64,000 bases of DNA from Vulpes vulpes (Eukaryota; Chordata; Mammalia; Carnivora; Canidae): contig NC_132781.1 of assembly GCF_048418805.1 (NCBI RefSeq), positions 59,955,148-60,019,147 on the forward strand, read 5' to 3'. Position numbers and translations under genes: made by a program. Positions 1 through 11,215 of this stretch are shown here, in pieces; position 1 is the first letter of the stretch, and the number at the start of each line of letters is the position of its first letter. A model generated the notes under the pieces. The model made no database searches, was not told the DNA's origin, and saw only the letters and a list, made by a program, of their open reading frames with translations.

Positions 1-249
1 CTACAAAGTCCTCATTCTCAACATACAAATATTATTGGAAGAGAAAGCCTTCAATGTAAGTCCCTTACCAATATGATGTATAAGAAACACACACAAAAAG
101 ATACGGTCATTTTGTGAGGTGATGGAGGTGTTAAGTAACTGTAGTATGGCAATCATTTTACAGTATGTAAGTGTATCAAGTCATCATTTTGTACACCTTA
201 AAGTTACACAATGTTACATATCCATTATATCTTGGTAAAGCTTGAAGAA

Positions 250-1082
250 GTCAATTTTCTCAATTAATACCATACAGTGTGCCAAGGGCATTTTTAATGG
301 GAGTTGAGATCATTCTAGAATTCATCTGGAGGCATAAATTGCTACAGGGAAACAAGATAATTTTGAAAAGCTTAGAATAATGACTGAGAAGTTTTCTAAC
401 CAAAACTCAAAGCACACAATAATGAAAAACAATAAGATAATGGTATTCACAGAAAAAAACAAGTAAAGGGTCAATGTAAAGAATCCCATATACCTGTATT
501 TACAAATGTATATAGATCTTGAACTATGTGGAACTTCGTATATGCTATTTGTTTCATAACAATGGAAAATGGATGAACTATTAAATAAGATATTTGATTT
601 TTAACTTAACTTTAGAAAAGTTAAGGCTAGATTTCAATCTAACACACATAGAAATAAATCCCACATAAATGAACAAACTAAAAAGTAAAAATTTCCAAAC
701 CATAAATTATTAGCCAAAAAGCAGTATGTATTTCTGGTCTCAGGATAGGGATGCCATTCCAAGGAGAAAAGATGCAGAAGCATAATGACAAAATATTGTA
801 CTCAAAACTGTGAAAATTACACCAAAAAGAGATAATATGTAAAGCTAAATTTACACTGATGACTCAAAAAAGTATCTTCAACGCCTGTACCAAAAACAAC
901 AGGGAAAATGTTCATTCTTCAGTAACCAAAATGTATAATGTATAATGTATATGTATGTGTATATGTAATGTGTGTATATATGTATGTATATGTAATGTGT
1001 ATGTATGTATGTATGTATAATGTATATACATTAGAATAAAATACAATTTTTACCCATCAGATTGTTTTTTTGGGGGGGTTCA
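250..1082. other. Duplicated noncoding sequence, no gene seen
   Basis: Copy A of the duplication. AT-rich, no open frame of interest. Confidence 0.6.
940..1032. repeat. (TATG)n/(TG)n low-complexity tract
   Basis: Irregular ATGTATGTATGT repeats. The matching place in copy B has none. Confidence 0.8.
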
Positions 1083-1253
1083 TAATTTTTTATTATTTTT
1101 ATTTTTTAAATAATAAAATTATTTTTTATTGGTGTTCAATTTGCCAACATACAGAATAACACCCAGTGCTCATCCCATCAAATGTCCCCCTCAGTGCCAG
1201 TCACCCATTCACCCCCACCCCCCACCCTCCTCCCCCTCCACCACCCCTAGTTC
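1083..1253 (-). mobile_element. L1 3' end fragment
   Basis: Minus-strand 3' UTR terminus with T-run, TATTGGTGTTCAATTTGCC and the C-rich stretch (complement of the L1 G-rich region). It is present in duplication copy A and absent from copy B near 21115, so it inserted after the duplication. Confidence 0.8.
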
Positions 1254-1617
1254 GTTGTTAATATGTTGTTTTTTTTTTTTTTACAATATCCAATATGTGA
1301 GGAAAAAGATCCTCACCTATACTGATAATGAGAGAGTAACCACTATATGCTTTGTGGTACTCTTTCTCAGAATCAAATATACATTTATTTATTGAATGAT
1401 TTCACTCACAGAAATCTGTCCTTTAGAAAGAGTCATATGTGTGTACACAAAGTTATGTACACCTTTTCATTTTAGCATTGCTTTAATGCCAAACAAAAGA
1501 ATATAAGCAAACCAACTAACCACTCCTTGGAGAAGCATCGTAAGTATCCACAATAGGTGAATTATTAAAGCGATTTATAGTGCATTCTCTTTACTCAATA
1601 AAGAAATAATATGGCTC

Positions 1618-1689
1618 ATGCAGCCAACATTTATTAGCATGCCATTTTATCACATGCAGCCAACATTTATTAGCATGCCATTTTATCAC
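1618..1689 (+). repeat. 36 bp perfect tandem duplication
   Basis: The unit starting ATGCAGCCAACATTTATT occurs twice back to back (1618-1653, 1654-1689). Copy B has it once, so it arose after the segmental duplication. Confidence 0.9.
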
Positions 1690-1845
1690 ACACTGAGCTA
1701 AGTACTTAACATGTCTTTCATCATTTTATTTTCACCAAGTCCTGAGATAGGCCCTATTATTATCCTTAATTTATCAGATAAAAATAGAACTTAGCAAAGT
1801 TAAGTAATTGACCAGATCCCACAGTTAGTAAGTAGTAGATCTGGC

Positions 1846-2450
1846 CTTTTTAAAAAAGTATTTATTTATTTGAGGGAGAGAGAGAGAGTGTTTGCATGCA
1901 AGTGTGTGGGGAGAGGCGCTAAGGAAAGAGAGAGAATTTCAAGCAGACTAGCTGCTGAGCACTAGCCTGACTTGGGGTTCAATTCCATGACCCTGAAATC
2001 ATGACCTGAGCTGAAATTAAGAGTCAAGTATACAATGGAATATTACTCAGCCATTAGAAATGACAAATACCCACCATTTGCTTTGATGTGGATAGAACTG
2101 GAGGGTATTATGCTGAGTGAAATAAGTCAATCGGAGAAGGACAAGCATTATATGGTCTCATTCGTTTGGGGAATATAAAAAATAGTGAAAGGGAATAAAG
2201 GGGAAAGGAGAGAAAATGAGTGGGAAATATCAGAAAGGGAGACAGAACATGAGAGACTCCCAACTCTGAGAAATGAACAAGGGGTGGTGGAAAGGGAGGT
2301 GGGCGGGGGATTGGGGTGACTGGGTCACGGGTTCTGAGGGGGGCACTTGATGGGATGAGCACTGGGTGTTATGCTATATGTTGGCAAATTGAACTCCAAT
2401 TAAAAAAAGATCAAGTCAAATGCTAAACCAACTGAGCCACCCAGCGTCCC
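1846..2450 (-). mobile_element. Older SINEC split by an L1
   Basis: Minus-strand tRNA-derived SINE: T-rich tail at 1850, GAGAGA tract, head ending in AACTGAGCCACCCAGCG at 2450. The L1 at 2030-2409 divides it. It sits within a MIR, and AGATCTGG/AGAGCTGG mark its own target duplication. Confidence 0.75.
2030..2409 (+). mobile_element. L1 3' end nested in a SINE
   Basis: Last ORF2 codons (TMEYYSAIRN type), 3' UTR and AATTAAAAAAA end. It splits an older minus-strand SINE; an 11 bp imperfect duplication (2019-2029 AAGAGTCAAGT, 2406-2416 AAAGATCAAGT) flanks it. Confidence 0.82.
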
Positions 2451-2510
2451 ATAGAGCTGGGATTTTAATTCAGCAGTCTGATGGTAGAGCAGAAGCTGTT
2501 TATTGCTAAG

Positions 2511-3466
2511 CTATATTTATCAAGGTTACACTACTACCCATATTTTAAGTGATAAAATCAGGTTGCAGAATAATACATATATAACAATCCCATTTTTGTA
2601 AAGGAAAAATTCTTTCTTAATATGTTGTGTTTATTGTGGTTTGTGTGTTTCCTGTGTGTGACTTCCTTCTGAAGTGATGCTGAAGAGATGCAGTGGGAAG
2701 ACCCTTCTGTATTTCAGTTTTTATTTTATTGTTCATATTTAAAAATACTAGACATACTTTTTTATATTAATTATATAATTAAAAAGGTGAAAGTTCCTTA
2801 TGATCCCAGTCTTCAGAGAGCTAGAGTTGTGTGCATATTTCAAAGTTGCTTTTTAACCCCCATAGATTTCAACAAATACTATATACAATAATGGGGTCAG
2901 TGTAGCCATAATTCTTTGCCCCCACAGTTGGTGTTATAATGGATATTTGTGTGTATGGTTGTGTGGTGCACTCATGAGACAGTTTCTAAGGTATGGAATA
3001 CATCCTGCAATGTGGAATGCTGAGTTGGAGTTTATGAACATTGAACATTTTAATAGATACTCCCAATTTGAGACCCATACTATTCATCCCACTGTTGGGC
3101 CATCTATTCATTGAGTCTCTGGACTGTTTCTCCAGCTCCTTCACCATGTCTTTCAGCCTCACTACTGGGACATCATTTTCCCTGGTCGTGAGGAGTCATT
3201 TCATCTTCTTTGGGCTTGTACCTGGAATTTGCCAGATCTAGGAGAAATTTCTCAGGGGGCAGTGGTTAACCTCTTTCCCACCGAGCTGAATTGGATAACA
3301 TTGTATGTTTCCTTATGCCTTGGGCAAGTCATTTCATCTCCTTAGAGCCATCAATAAGATGTGCTGGTTCTACCTTCTGTCCTGCCTCCTCCTATCATCT
3401 GGACACTCAAATGTCCCTTGACAATATGCATATAGCTGTGATACCATCACCACATTAAATTGCATT
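2511..3466. other. No gene recognised
   Basis: The first 180 bp belong to copy A; the rest is unassigned, with a weak MIR-like patch near 3290-3365. Confidence 0.5.
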
Positions 3467-3479
3467 AATAATGTGCAGG

Positions 3480-3658
3480 ATTGGGAAGCCTAGGTAGCTC
3501 AGTAGTTGAGTGCCTTCCTTCGTCCCAGGGGAGTCCCAGGATTGAGTCCCGCATTGGGCTCCCTGCATGGAGCCTGCCTCTCTCTCTCTCTACCTATGTC
3601 TCTGCCTCTCTCTCTGTGTGTCTCTCATGAATAAATAAATAAATAAATAATGTTAAAA
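3480..3658 (+). mobile_element. SINEC
   Basis: tRNA-Lys-type head, TCTC-rich middle, (AATA)n tail. Perfect 13 bp duplication AATAATGTGCAGG (3467-3479 and 3659-3671). Confidence 0.9.
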
Positions 3659-3791
3659 AATAATGTGCAGGGCTTTTTTTATATCAGTCATACCTCAAAA
3701 TTGCTGTTTAAAAAAAGCAGCAGCAGCAGAAGCACCACAGACCCTGGAATCTCTGCAGATTTACCTACAGAGCTAATGATAAAGAACCCTG

Positions 3792-3885
3792 GGATGAGCA
3801 TTGCGTGTTATTCTATATGTTGGCAAATTGAACACCAATAAAAAATAAATTTATAAAAAAATTAAAAAATTAAAAAAAATTAAAA
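3792..3885 (+). mobile_element. Very short L1 3' tail insertion
   Basis: About 54 bp of L1 3' terminus (GATGAGCATTGCGTG to CCAATAAA) plus an A-rich tail. Flanked by a perfect 11 bp duplication AAAGAACCCTG (3781-3791 and 3886-3896). Confidence 0.85.
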
Positions 3886-4181
3886 AAAGAACCCTGCCCA
3901 TCTGGTGGTCCCTAAAAACTTTCAAAAGCAGACCTGAAAAGAAGTCAGTGATTTTGACTGTAGTTGGTTGAGCAGTATGTGTTTTATGTCTGTGAGTCTC
4001 ATAGATGAAAGTCAGCTCCACTTACTTGCCATACTTGTTTTCTGCCCCCAGAGTTAGTGGAGTTAGGGATCCTCAGGCTATCCAGTGCCAGATAACTACA
4101 TATCTTGCCTATCCTGAGATTTTGATGTGAAAATGCGGTATTAATAAAAAAGATTAGTAGAAATCAGAAATGAGGTGCCTG

Positions 4182-4372
4182 GGGATCCCTGGGTGGCGCA
4201 GCGGTTTGGCGCCTGCCTTTGGCCCAGGGCGCGATCCTGGAGACCCGGGATCGAGTCCCACGTCGGGTCCCGGTGCATGGAGCCTGCTTCTCCCTCTGCC
4301 TGTGTCTCTGCCTCTCTCTCTCTCTCTGTGTGACTATCATAAATAAAAATAAAAATTAAAATTAAAAAAAAA
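4182..4372 (+). mobile_element. Young SINEC_Cf-type SINE
   Basis: Close to the SINEC_Cf consensus (GGGATCCCTGGGTGGCGCAG head, GATCGAGTCCC B-box). Perfect 16 bp duplication AGAAATGAGGTGCCTG (4166-4181 and 4373-4388). Confidence 0.93.
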
Positions 4373-4402
4373 AGAAATGAGGTGCCTGTGCCTCCTTTCA
4401 TA

Positions 4403-4668
4403 CAGGGAATATAAAAAATAGTGAAAGGGATTATAGGGGAAAGGAGAGAAAATGAGTGGGAAAAATCAGAGAGGGTGATAAAACATGAGAGACTCCTAAC
4501 TCTGGGAAACAAACAAGGGGTAGTGGAAGGGGAGGTGGGTGAGGGGGGATGGGGTGACTGGGTGATGGGCACTGAGCGGGGCACTTGATGGGATGAGCAC
4601 TGGGTGTTATGCTATATGTTGGCAAATCGAACTCCAATAAAAATATACATAAAAATAATAATAAAATA
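4403..4668 (+). mobile_element. L1 3' UTR fragment
   Basis: 5'-truncated L1 from GGGAATATAAAAAATAG to AATAAAAATA with an A-rich tail, directly downstream of a SINE. I see no convincing target-site duplication. Confidence 0.8.
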
Positions 4669-6206
4669 AACCCTTTGTGACATCAGTATATAATGTAATT
4701 TTACATCTTTTAAATCTTTGTTGCCAGATAAATTCATCTTTATATTCTTAAAAAAAAAAAAAAAAAAAGCTTAGCCTCTGTATCCCATGAATGCTGGTTT
4801 TGCCTGACCCAGCTAAGGGGTGGTAAGATGAGGCTTTATCAGGGCTCTTGTGATGAATAAGAGGCAGCATGGGGAGTTTGATTCACAGTCAATTTAAGAG
4901 TAAATATGGATGGCTTTTTAATTTCTGTCAAAAGTGCAATCATCATAACATCAATGGCTTCTGTGCCTTCTTAAGTTTGTATTTACAGACATTATTTCTC
5001 TACCTTCCTGTTATGTAAGTGATGTAATATTAGCAAACACATTTTGACATGATGTACACCATGTAACTGAAAGTTATGATGCTCAGTAATAAAACATTTT
5101 ATGTTCCTGGCTGAAAAAAGAGAGTTAAATGAAAGGGTCTGGTGAAGCTTTCTACAGATAGTGAGTATGACTGCTAGAGAAATGACAGTTTAATGATAGC
5201 ACTGGTCCTCAGTTAGTGGTAGGAAGGACCAGGAGGGACTAGGGTCTTCCTAAGACTTTTAAATTATGCTATCCCACCTTCAATGGTATTTACTCCCTTG
5301 TTAGATGGGAATTAGAAACTATTTCTATATTTCTTAACTTTTCCACTGGAATTTTCTACTTTGTGGGCATTTGTCATCTCATTCTCTCCCTTGCTTCCTC
5401 ACCACCAATGCAGGGTACTTCTAGCTGCAAACCACATCAAACAGGGGACTACAAACTTGGAGCAAAGGATGCTTTTCCTAAACAGGAAGTCAAAGTGCTT
5501 GTCATGTGATGCACTGATGAGAGATGCCCATCATCCATTCACCCACCTGCTCCTGCGAATGAGCAAAGACAGCTGGAGAAAAATTCAGCTAAAGTTTCTT
5601 GGGAAGGTTCTAGGCTTAGCCCTTGCCCATTGAATCCTCATACTACCCCTGTGTTGTTGGAAGCATTGCTTTCCCCCTTTTTAAAAAAAAGAGACTGAAG
5701 ATCAGAGAGCCACATAGCTGCTAAGTGGCATAGCGGAGACTCAAACCCAGGTAGGTCTGGTTTCAAATTGTGTATTATCTATGCTAAAGGATGCTATATC
5801 ATGGCTGTTCCCCAAACCATTAAACATGTGGTTGAGAATGAAGCTGGCGTGTCCTCTACAAGAGAAGTCCTCTTACTTCCCAGGGACGTACACCTTCTGC
5901 TGACTCAGTCCTCATACTCCCTTCTTTGCCCCCATGCATTGGGATCTTCTACTTTCCTTCTTTCCTACTGCCTCCCATTCCATGAAGCCTTATACTCAGC
6001 TATCTTCTTCCCCCTCAGAGAGGAATGGTTGCGGGGGATTTTGGACCTCAGATCTGTCAGATTATGAGAAAATAGCCCTTCTCTCCTTTTGTAGCATCAA
6101 TACCTGAACTTAGACTGCCCTGGGCCAGGTTTTAAGAACCCAGCTTCTCCCTGATTACCCTCTTCCCACTCCAACAGAGGGGCAAACAAATATGAGCTCC
6201 TTGAAT
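4669..6206. other. No gene recognised
   Basis: Apart from the MIR at 5655-5790, nothing assignable. Short open frames at 5361 and 5768 show no family features. Confidence 0.5.
5655..5790 (-). mobile_element. MIR
   Basis: GAGACTGAAGATCAGAGAGC and CACATAGCTGCTAAGTGGC match antisense MIR. Confidence 0.65.
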
Positions 6207-6649
6207 GGATGACATCCTGCTTGGGGATCCCTTTCCTGGTGTGGTCCTTCTCTTTTTGATTCTCTGAAATCTCTTCATTATGCCTAGTTTTCACTCCTAT
6301 ATGATATTAGAACTTAAACTCAGCCATTCCCAGCTGGTAAATTATAGATTCCAAGGCAAGTGGACATTGGAAATATGCCTCCTGAATTCATTTGTGAGAA
6401 TTATTGTCTTCTATCTTTCTCAACATACACTTGGGATCCCTCTGATGGACCAGAAGTGCTTAGAGTGGGAAAGTGGGACTTTTGCTGAAACACAGTCTCT
6501 TGAGTCTTTCTGCTGAGCTGTCAGTGCCTCATCCAGATGTCTCCTACCAGAGACATCCACTTCATTGCAGCCCCTTCCTGTAGATATTCTCCGTGAGGGT
6601 AATGGAATAGTTAGCAGTGACATCGTGCTTACATGTGCTAGACACTGCT

Positions 6650-6812
6650 TTAAGAAGTTGACACACATTAAGTCATTTAGTTTTTATAATACTCCTTTTC
6701 ACAGATGAGGAAAGTGAGGCACAAGGAATCCAAGTGACTTATGTAAGTCCACACAGCTAGAGGATGGTGGAGTCCAGCTTGAGAGAGTGTGCTCTTATCC
6801 TCTGCATTATGC
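6650..6812 (-). mobile_element. MIR in copy A
   Basis: CACAGATGAGGAAAGTGAGG and CACACAGCTAGAGGATGG match antisense MIR. The duplicate is at 22365-22525. Confidence 0.7.
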
Positions 6813-7789
6813 TAGCTTTCTCATTCACTTGTTTTCCTGCTGGCCTGGTTTCTTGGAGAGATAACTCTGGTCTCTTGGTTTGTATGATGTGGGCTGTAGC
6901 CTTTAAAGACAGGGACCAGTGCCTTGCACAGAGTGTGTTCTCCAGAAGTATGTGACATATGAACAAAGAGAAAGAGAGAGGTGAAATCTATTGGCTTTTG
7001 AGAAGGTGGAGAGAACCTAGGATGAAGAAAAGGGAGGAAGATCATATGAAGAGGTTGACCTCCAGTCTCTGTTCCCAAAGACCCCTCAGCCTGCCTACCT
7101 GTGGGCTTGACAGAGAAGAGTCCGGGTCCTGACCAGTCTCAGGGCCTGCCAGGGAGTTGAGATCAGGCTCTGAATCTGTGAGGAAGCAGGGCAGGGCAAG
7201 TGCAGATCTAGTTCCAGAACAGTGCGGTCTCTTCTAAATATGGTGGATATTGGTGATGGAAGGGGAGACCTAGAGACCTGTCCTCCATTAGTGACAGAGC
7301 CCTGGGGGCATTGGCCCTGTAGTCTTCCCAAGAGAGAAGAACATCTGATGTCCTCACTGAGCTCTGAGCCTTGGGGAACCTGGGCTCTAGAGGTATAGTC
7401 TTATATTTGGGGAAGGTAATTAGGGCAATGTAGCAACAAGGGTGCAGGTGTTCAATTCACATGTAAGTGAACTATGTACACGAACATGTGTTTTCATGCA
7501 CACATGCATGCTCTCTGTTCATGTATGTGTTCCCGTGCATGTCTGTGGATAGGCTTATGTGTGCCTACCTGGAAGGAAAGGTGATGGCCTCTGACATCTC
7601 TGAAGTTCTGTCTGCATGCGTGACTGTATCTAGGCGCAGTTGTAGCATTATGGGAAAGGGGTTAAATTAAGATACAGGCTCTGGAACCAGAATGAATAGA
7701 TTCAGACACTGGCTCTACCTCCTCCAGGGTGTGTGAGCTTTTGCATCATTGCACAGGTTTAGATAATAAAATCTATTCTAATAGAATAG

Positions 7790-8712
7790 AAAAAATATTC
7801 TATTTTAATTCTGGTAATAAACATATAGTGTAATATTAGTTTCAGTGATTCAACACTTCCATACAGCCCCTGGTGCTCATCACCACAGGTGTACTCCTTA
7901 ATCTCATCACCTATTTAACCCATCCCATCCCTCTTCTCTAGTAACCATCAGTTTGTTCTCTATAGTTAAGTGTCTGTTTCTTGGTTTGCCTCTCTCTCTC
8001 TTTTTCCTCTGCTCGATTGTTTGGTTTGTTAAATTCCACATGTGAGTGAAATCATATGGTATTTGTGTTTCTCTGACAGACTTACTTCCCTAAGCATAAC
8101 ACTCTCTAGCACCATCCATGTTGTTGTAAATGGAAACATCTCATTCTCTTTGATGACTGAGTAGTAATCCATTATATATATAATATATATAATCTCTTTT
8201 ATATATATGTAAAATAAAATTATATATTTTTATAATCATATATATATGAGGTGGTATATACATATATACCATTCATCAGTGGAGGTTACTTGGAGTGTTT
8301 TCATATTTTGGCTATTGCTGATAATGCTGCTATAGACATCAGGGTATATGTTTCCCTTGGAATTAGTTTTCTTTGGATAAATACCTACTAGTACAAAGCT
8401 GGATCATAGGGCAGCTCTATTATTAACCTTTTGCGGTACCTCCATGCTGGTTGTACCAGTTTGCATTCCTACCCACAGTGCAACAGGATTCCCATTCTCC
8501 ACATCATCACCAAGACCTGTTGTTTCTTGTGTTGTTGTTTATAACCATTCTGACATGTTTGAGGTGATATCTTATTGTAATTTTGATTTGCATTTCCCAG
8601 ATCAATGATGTTAAGCATCTTTTCATGTGTCTGTTGGACATCTGTATTTCATCTTTGGAAACATCTCTTTATGTCTTCTGCCCATTTTGTATTTTTTTAA
8701 AATCTAAAAAAA
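7790..8712 (-). mobile_element. Old carnivore L1 3' portion
   Basis: Minus-strand, diverged 3' UTR and ORF2 C-terminal region, recognisable by TTTGGGTA-like and CATTCCTACCCACAGTGC stretches. It includes an AT repeat near 8175-8270. A SINE and a younger L1 are inserted at its right end, and a remnant continues near 9257-9320. It is absent from duplication copy B. Confidence 0.7.
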
Positions 8713-8716
8713 AATT

Positions 8717-8904
8717 GGGGGGGAAGCCTGGGTGGCTCAGTGGTGGAGCATCTGCCTTTGACTCAGGTCATGATCCTGGGGTCCTGGGATAAAGTCCCAC
8801 ATCAGGATCCCCTTGGGGAGCCTGCTTTTCCCTTTGCCTATGTCTCTGCCTCTCTCATTGTGTCTCTCATGAATAAATAAATAAATAATCTTAAAATTTT
8901 TTAA
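8717..8904 (+). mobile_element. SINEC
   Basis: GCCTGGGTGGCTCAGTGG head, TCTCTGCCTCTCTC middle and (AATA)n tail, inserted in an old L1. Confidence 0.85.
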
Positions 8905-9256
8905 AGATTTATTAAAATCTTATGAAATTAATTTAAATTCAATTTGCCAACATATAGTATAACACCCAGTGCTCATCCCATCAAGTCCCCTCCTCAGTGC
9001 CCATCACCCAGTTACCCCATCCTCTCACCCACTTCCCCTTCCTCAATCCTTTCTTTGTTTCCCAGTTAGGAGTCTCTCATGGTTCGTCTCCCTCTCTAAT
9101 TTTTCCCACTCAGTTCCCTTCCTTTCCCTTATAATCGCCTCCACTCTGTCTTATATTCCACACATGAGTGAAACCATATAATGATTGTCCTCCGACTGAC
9201 CTATTTCACTCAGCATGATACCCTCCAGTTCCATTTACATCGAAGCAAATGGTGTT
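8905..9256 (-). mobile_element. L1 3' end fragment
   Basis: Minus-strand 3' UTR with AATTTGCCAACATATAG, the C-rich region and the end of ORF2. Host L1 words (TTCTGCCCATTT) occur on both sides, suggesting the target duplication. Confidence 0.75.
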
Positions 9257-9319
9257 TTCTGCCCATTTCCTAAAAAGGATCATTCTTTTTTGGGGGGTTT
9301 TGTTGATTGTTCCCTGATA

Positions 9320-11215
9320 TTTAAATCTTTTTTTCCTTTGGCGGACTTAAGGTTTTCAGAGCAGGTACAGGACCACAGCAAAATTATTACATACATAGAG
9401 TTCCTACATACTTGCAGTCCCTACACATGCACCAAACCCCCTAATTATCAATACCCCCACAAGAATGCTACAGTTGGCGTAATTGATTAACTCCACTGAC
9501 ACATCATCATCACTCAAATCCATAGTTTAAAAAGACTATCCACTGGAAAAAAGACAGTCTCTTCAATAAATGGTGCTGGGAAAATTGGACATCCACATGC
9601 AGAAGAATGAAACTGGACCATTCTCTTACACCATACATAAAGATAAACTCAAAATGGATGAAAGATCTAAATGTGAGACAAGATTCCATCAAAATCCTAG
9701 AGGAGAACACAGGCAACACCCTTTTTGAACTCGGCCACAGTAACTTCTTGCAAGATACATCCACGAAGGCAAAAGAAACAAAAGCAAAAATGAACTCTTG
9801 GGACTTTATCCAGATAAGAAGCTTTTGCACAGCAAAAGAAACAGTCAAAAAACCTAAAAGACAACCTACAGAATGGGAGAAGATATTTGAAAATGACCTA
9901 TCAGATAAGAGACTAGTATCCAAGATCTATAAAGAATTTATGAAACTCAACAGCAAAAATACAAACAATCCAATCATGAAATGGGCAAAAGACATGCACA
10001 GAAATCTCACAGAGGAAGACATAGATACAGCCAATAAGCACATGAGAAAATGCTCTGCATCACTTTCCATCAGGGAAATACAAATCAAAACCACAATGAG
10101 ATACCACCTCACACCAGTGAGAATGGGGAACATTAACAAGGCAGGAAACCACAAATGTTGGAGAGGATGTGGAGAAAGGGGAACCCTCTTGCACTGTTGG
10201 TGGGAATGTGAACTGGTGCAGCCACTCTGGAAAACTGAGTGGAGGTTCCTCAAAGAGTTAAAAATAGATCTGTCCTACAACCCAGCAATTGCACTGTTGG
10301 GGATTTACCCCAAAGATACAGATGCAGTGAAAAACCGAGACACCTGCACCCTGATGTTTATAGCAGCAATGTCCACAATAGCCAAACTGTGGAAGGAGCC
10401 TCGGTGTCCATGGAAAGATGAATGGATAAAGAAGATGTGGTCTCTGTATACAATGGAATATTACTCAGCCATTAGAAACAACAAATACCCACTATTTACT
10501 TTGATGTGGATGGACCTGGAGGGTATTATGCTGAGTGAAATAAGTCAATCGGAGAAGGACAAACATATGTTCTCATTCATTTGGGGAATATAAAAAATAG
10601 TGAAAGGGAATAAAGGAAAAGGAGAGAAAATGAGTGAAAATATCAATGAGGGTGACAAAACATGAGAGACACTAACTCTGGGAAGTGAACAAGGGGTAAT
10701 GGAAGGGGAAGTGGGTGGGGGGTTGGGGTGACTGGGTGATGGGCACTGAGGGGGGGGCACTTGACGGGATGAGCACTGGGTGTTATGCTATATGTTGGCA
10801 CATAGAACTCCAATAAAAAAAAAGAAAAAAAAGAATATGATAGTTTCTCATATATATAGTTTCCCAGTCCTTAAAGTCCTTGGTGTTTTGCCTATTAGTT
10901 TCTCTCTTCCACCTATGCCCTGGTGACCACAGATGTTTTACTATCTCCACGGTTTACCTTTTCCAGAATTTCATATAATGGAATCATATAGCATTGAGCC
11001 TTTTCAGACTGACTTCATTCATTAAGTAATATCCATTTAAGTTTTCTCCATGTGTTTTCCAGACTTGATAGCCCGTTTATTGTTTGTACTAAATGTCATT
11101 GTCTGGATATAACATTGTTCATTTATTCACTCACATACTGAAAGATATATATTTAAAAATAGCTAGGCATGATTTTATTGTTACAAGGGGGGGATGCAAA
11201 GATGTTATTCCATCA
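9320..11215 (-). mobile_element. Ancient L1M remnant split by a younger L1
   Basis: 9320-9529 and 10833-11215 are one diverged minus-strand L1M, the paralogue of 23500-24510. The L1 at 9530-10832 separates the halves. Confidence 0.62.
9530..10832 (+). mobile_element. 5'-truncated L1_Canis-like element with open ORF2 C-terminus
   Basis: Young-looking L1 3' end inserted into an older L1M. An open reading of 328 codons (9607-10593) covers the ORF2 C-terminal region including the Cys-rich segment CWRGCGERGTLLHCWWEC, and ends at FSFIWGI. The 3' UTR has the G-rich stretch and ends with ATGTTGGCACATAG, CCAATAAA and an A-rich tail. A short possible duplication (ATAGTTT) flanks it. Confidence 0.85.

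Larger units (their letters stand above)
1621..2510 (-). mobile_element. MIR hosting a SINE that hosts an L1
   Basis: 1621-1845 and 2451-2510 read as an antisense MIR (AACATTTATTAG, then CACAGTTAGTAAGTAG, then CAGTCTGATGG). The equivalent in copy B at 21470-21700 is uninterrupted. Confidence 0.7.
100..11215. repeat. Old segmental duplication, copy A
   Basis: Blocks about 100-2690, 6207-7760 and 9320-11215 (less insertions) match copy B at 19345-24040 in the same order and orientation. Examples: TGTACTCAAAA and TTACACCAAAA words near 800, CATTCCCAGCTG near 6325, CTGCCAGGGAGTTGAGATCA near 7147. By eye the copies differ at roughly one base in five or six. 2690-6207 and 7790-9320 have no counterpart in B. 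Confidence 0.82.

Noticed and set aside
118..260. Possible conserved element shared by 100-260 and 19345-19490
   Set aside because: This part resembles an L1M 3' tail, so similarity there alone would not prove duplication; the claim rests on the following non-repeat blocks.
4182..4372. Possible tRNA gene (A-box and B-box words)
   Set aside because: These are the tRNA-Lys-derived heads of SINEs, repeated across the window and followed by SINE bodies and A-rich tails; no complete cloverleaf.
4141..4584. 147-codon minus-strand frame
   Set aside because: A read-through of a SINE and an L1 3' UTR in antisense, with no protein family features.
6757..6966. Overlapping open frames on both strands
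   Set aside because: They lie over a MIR and duplicated noncoding sequence, with no coding signature.
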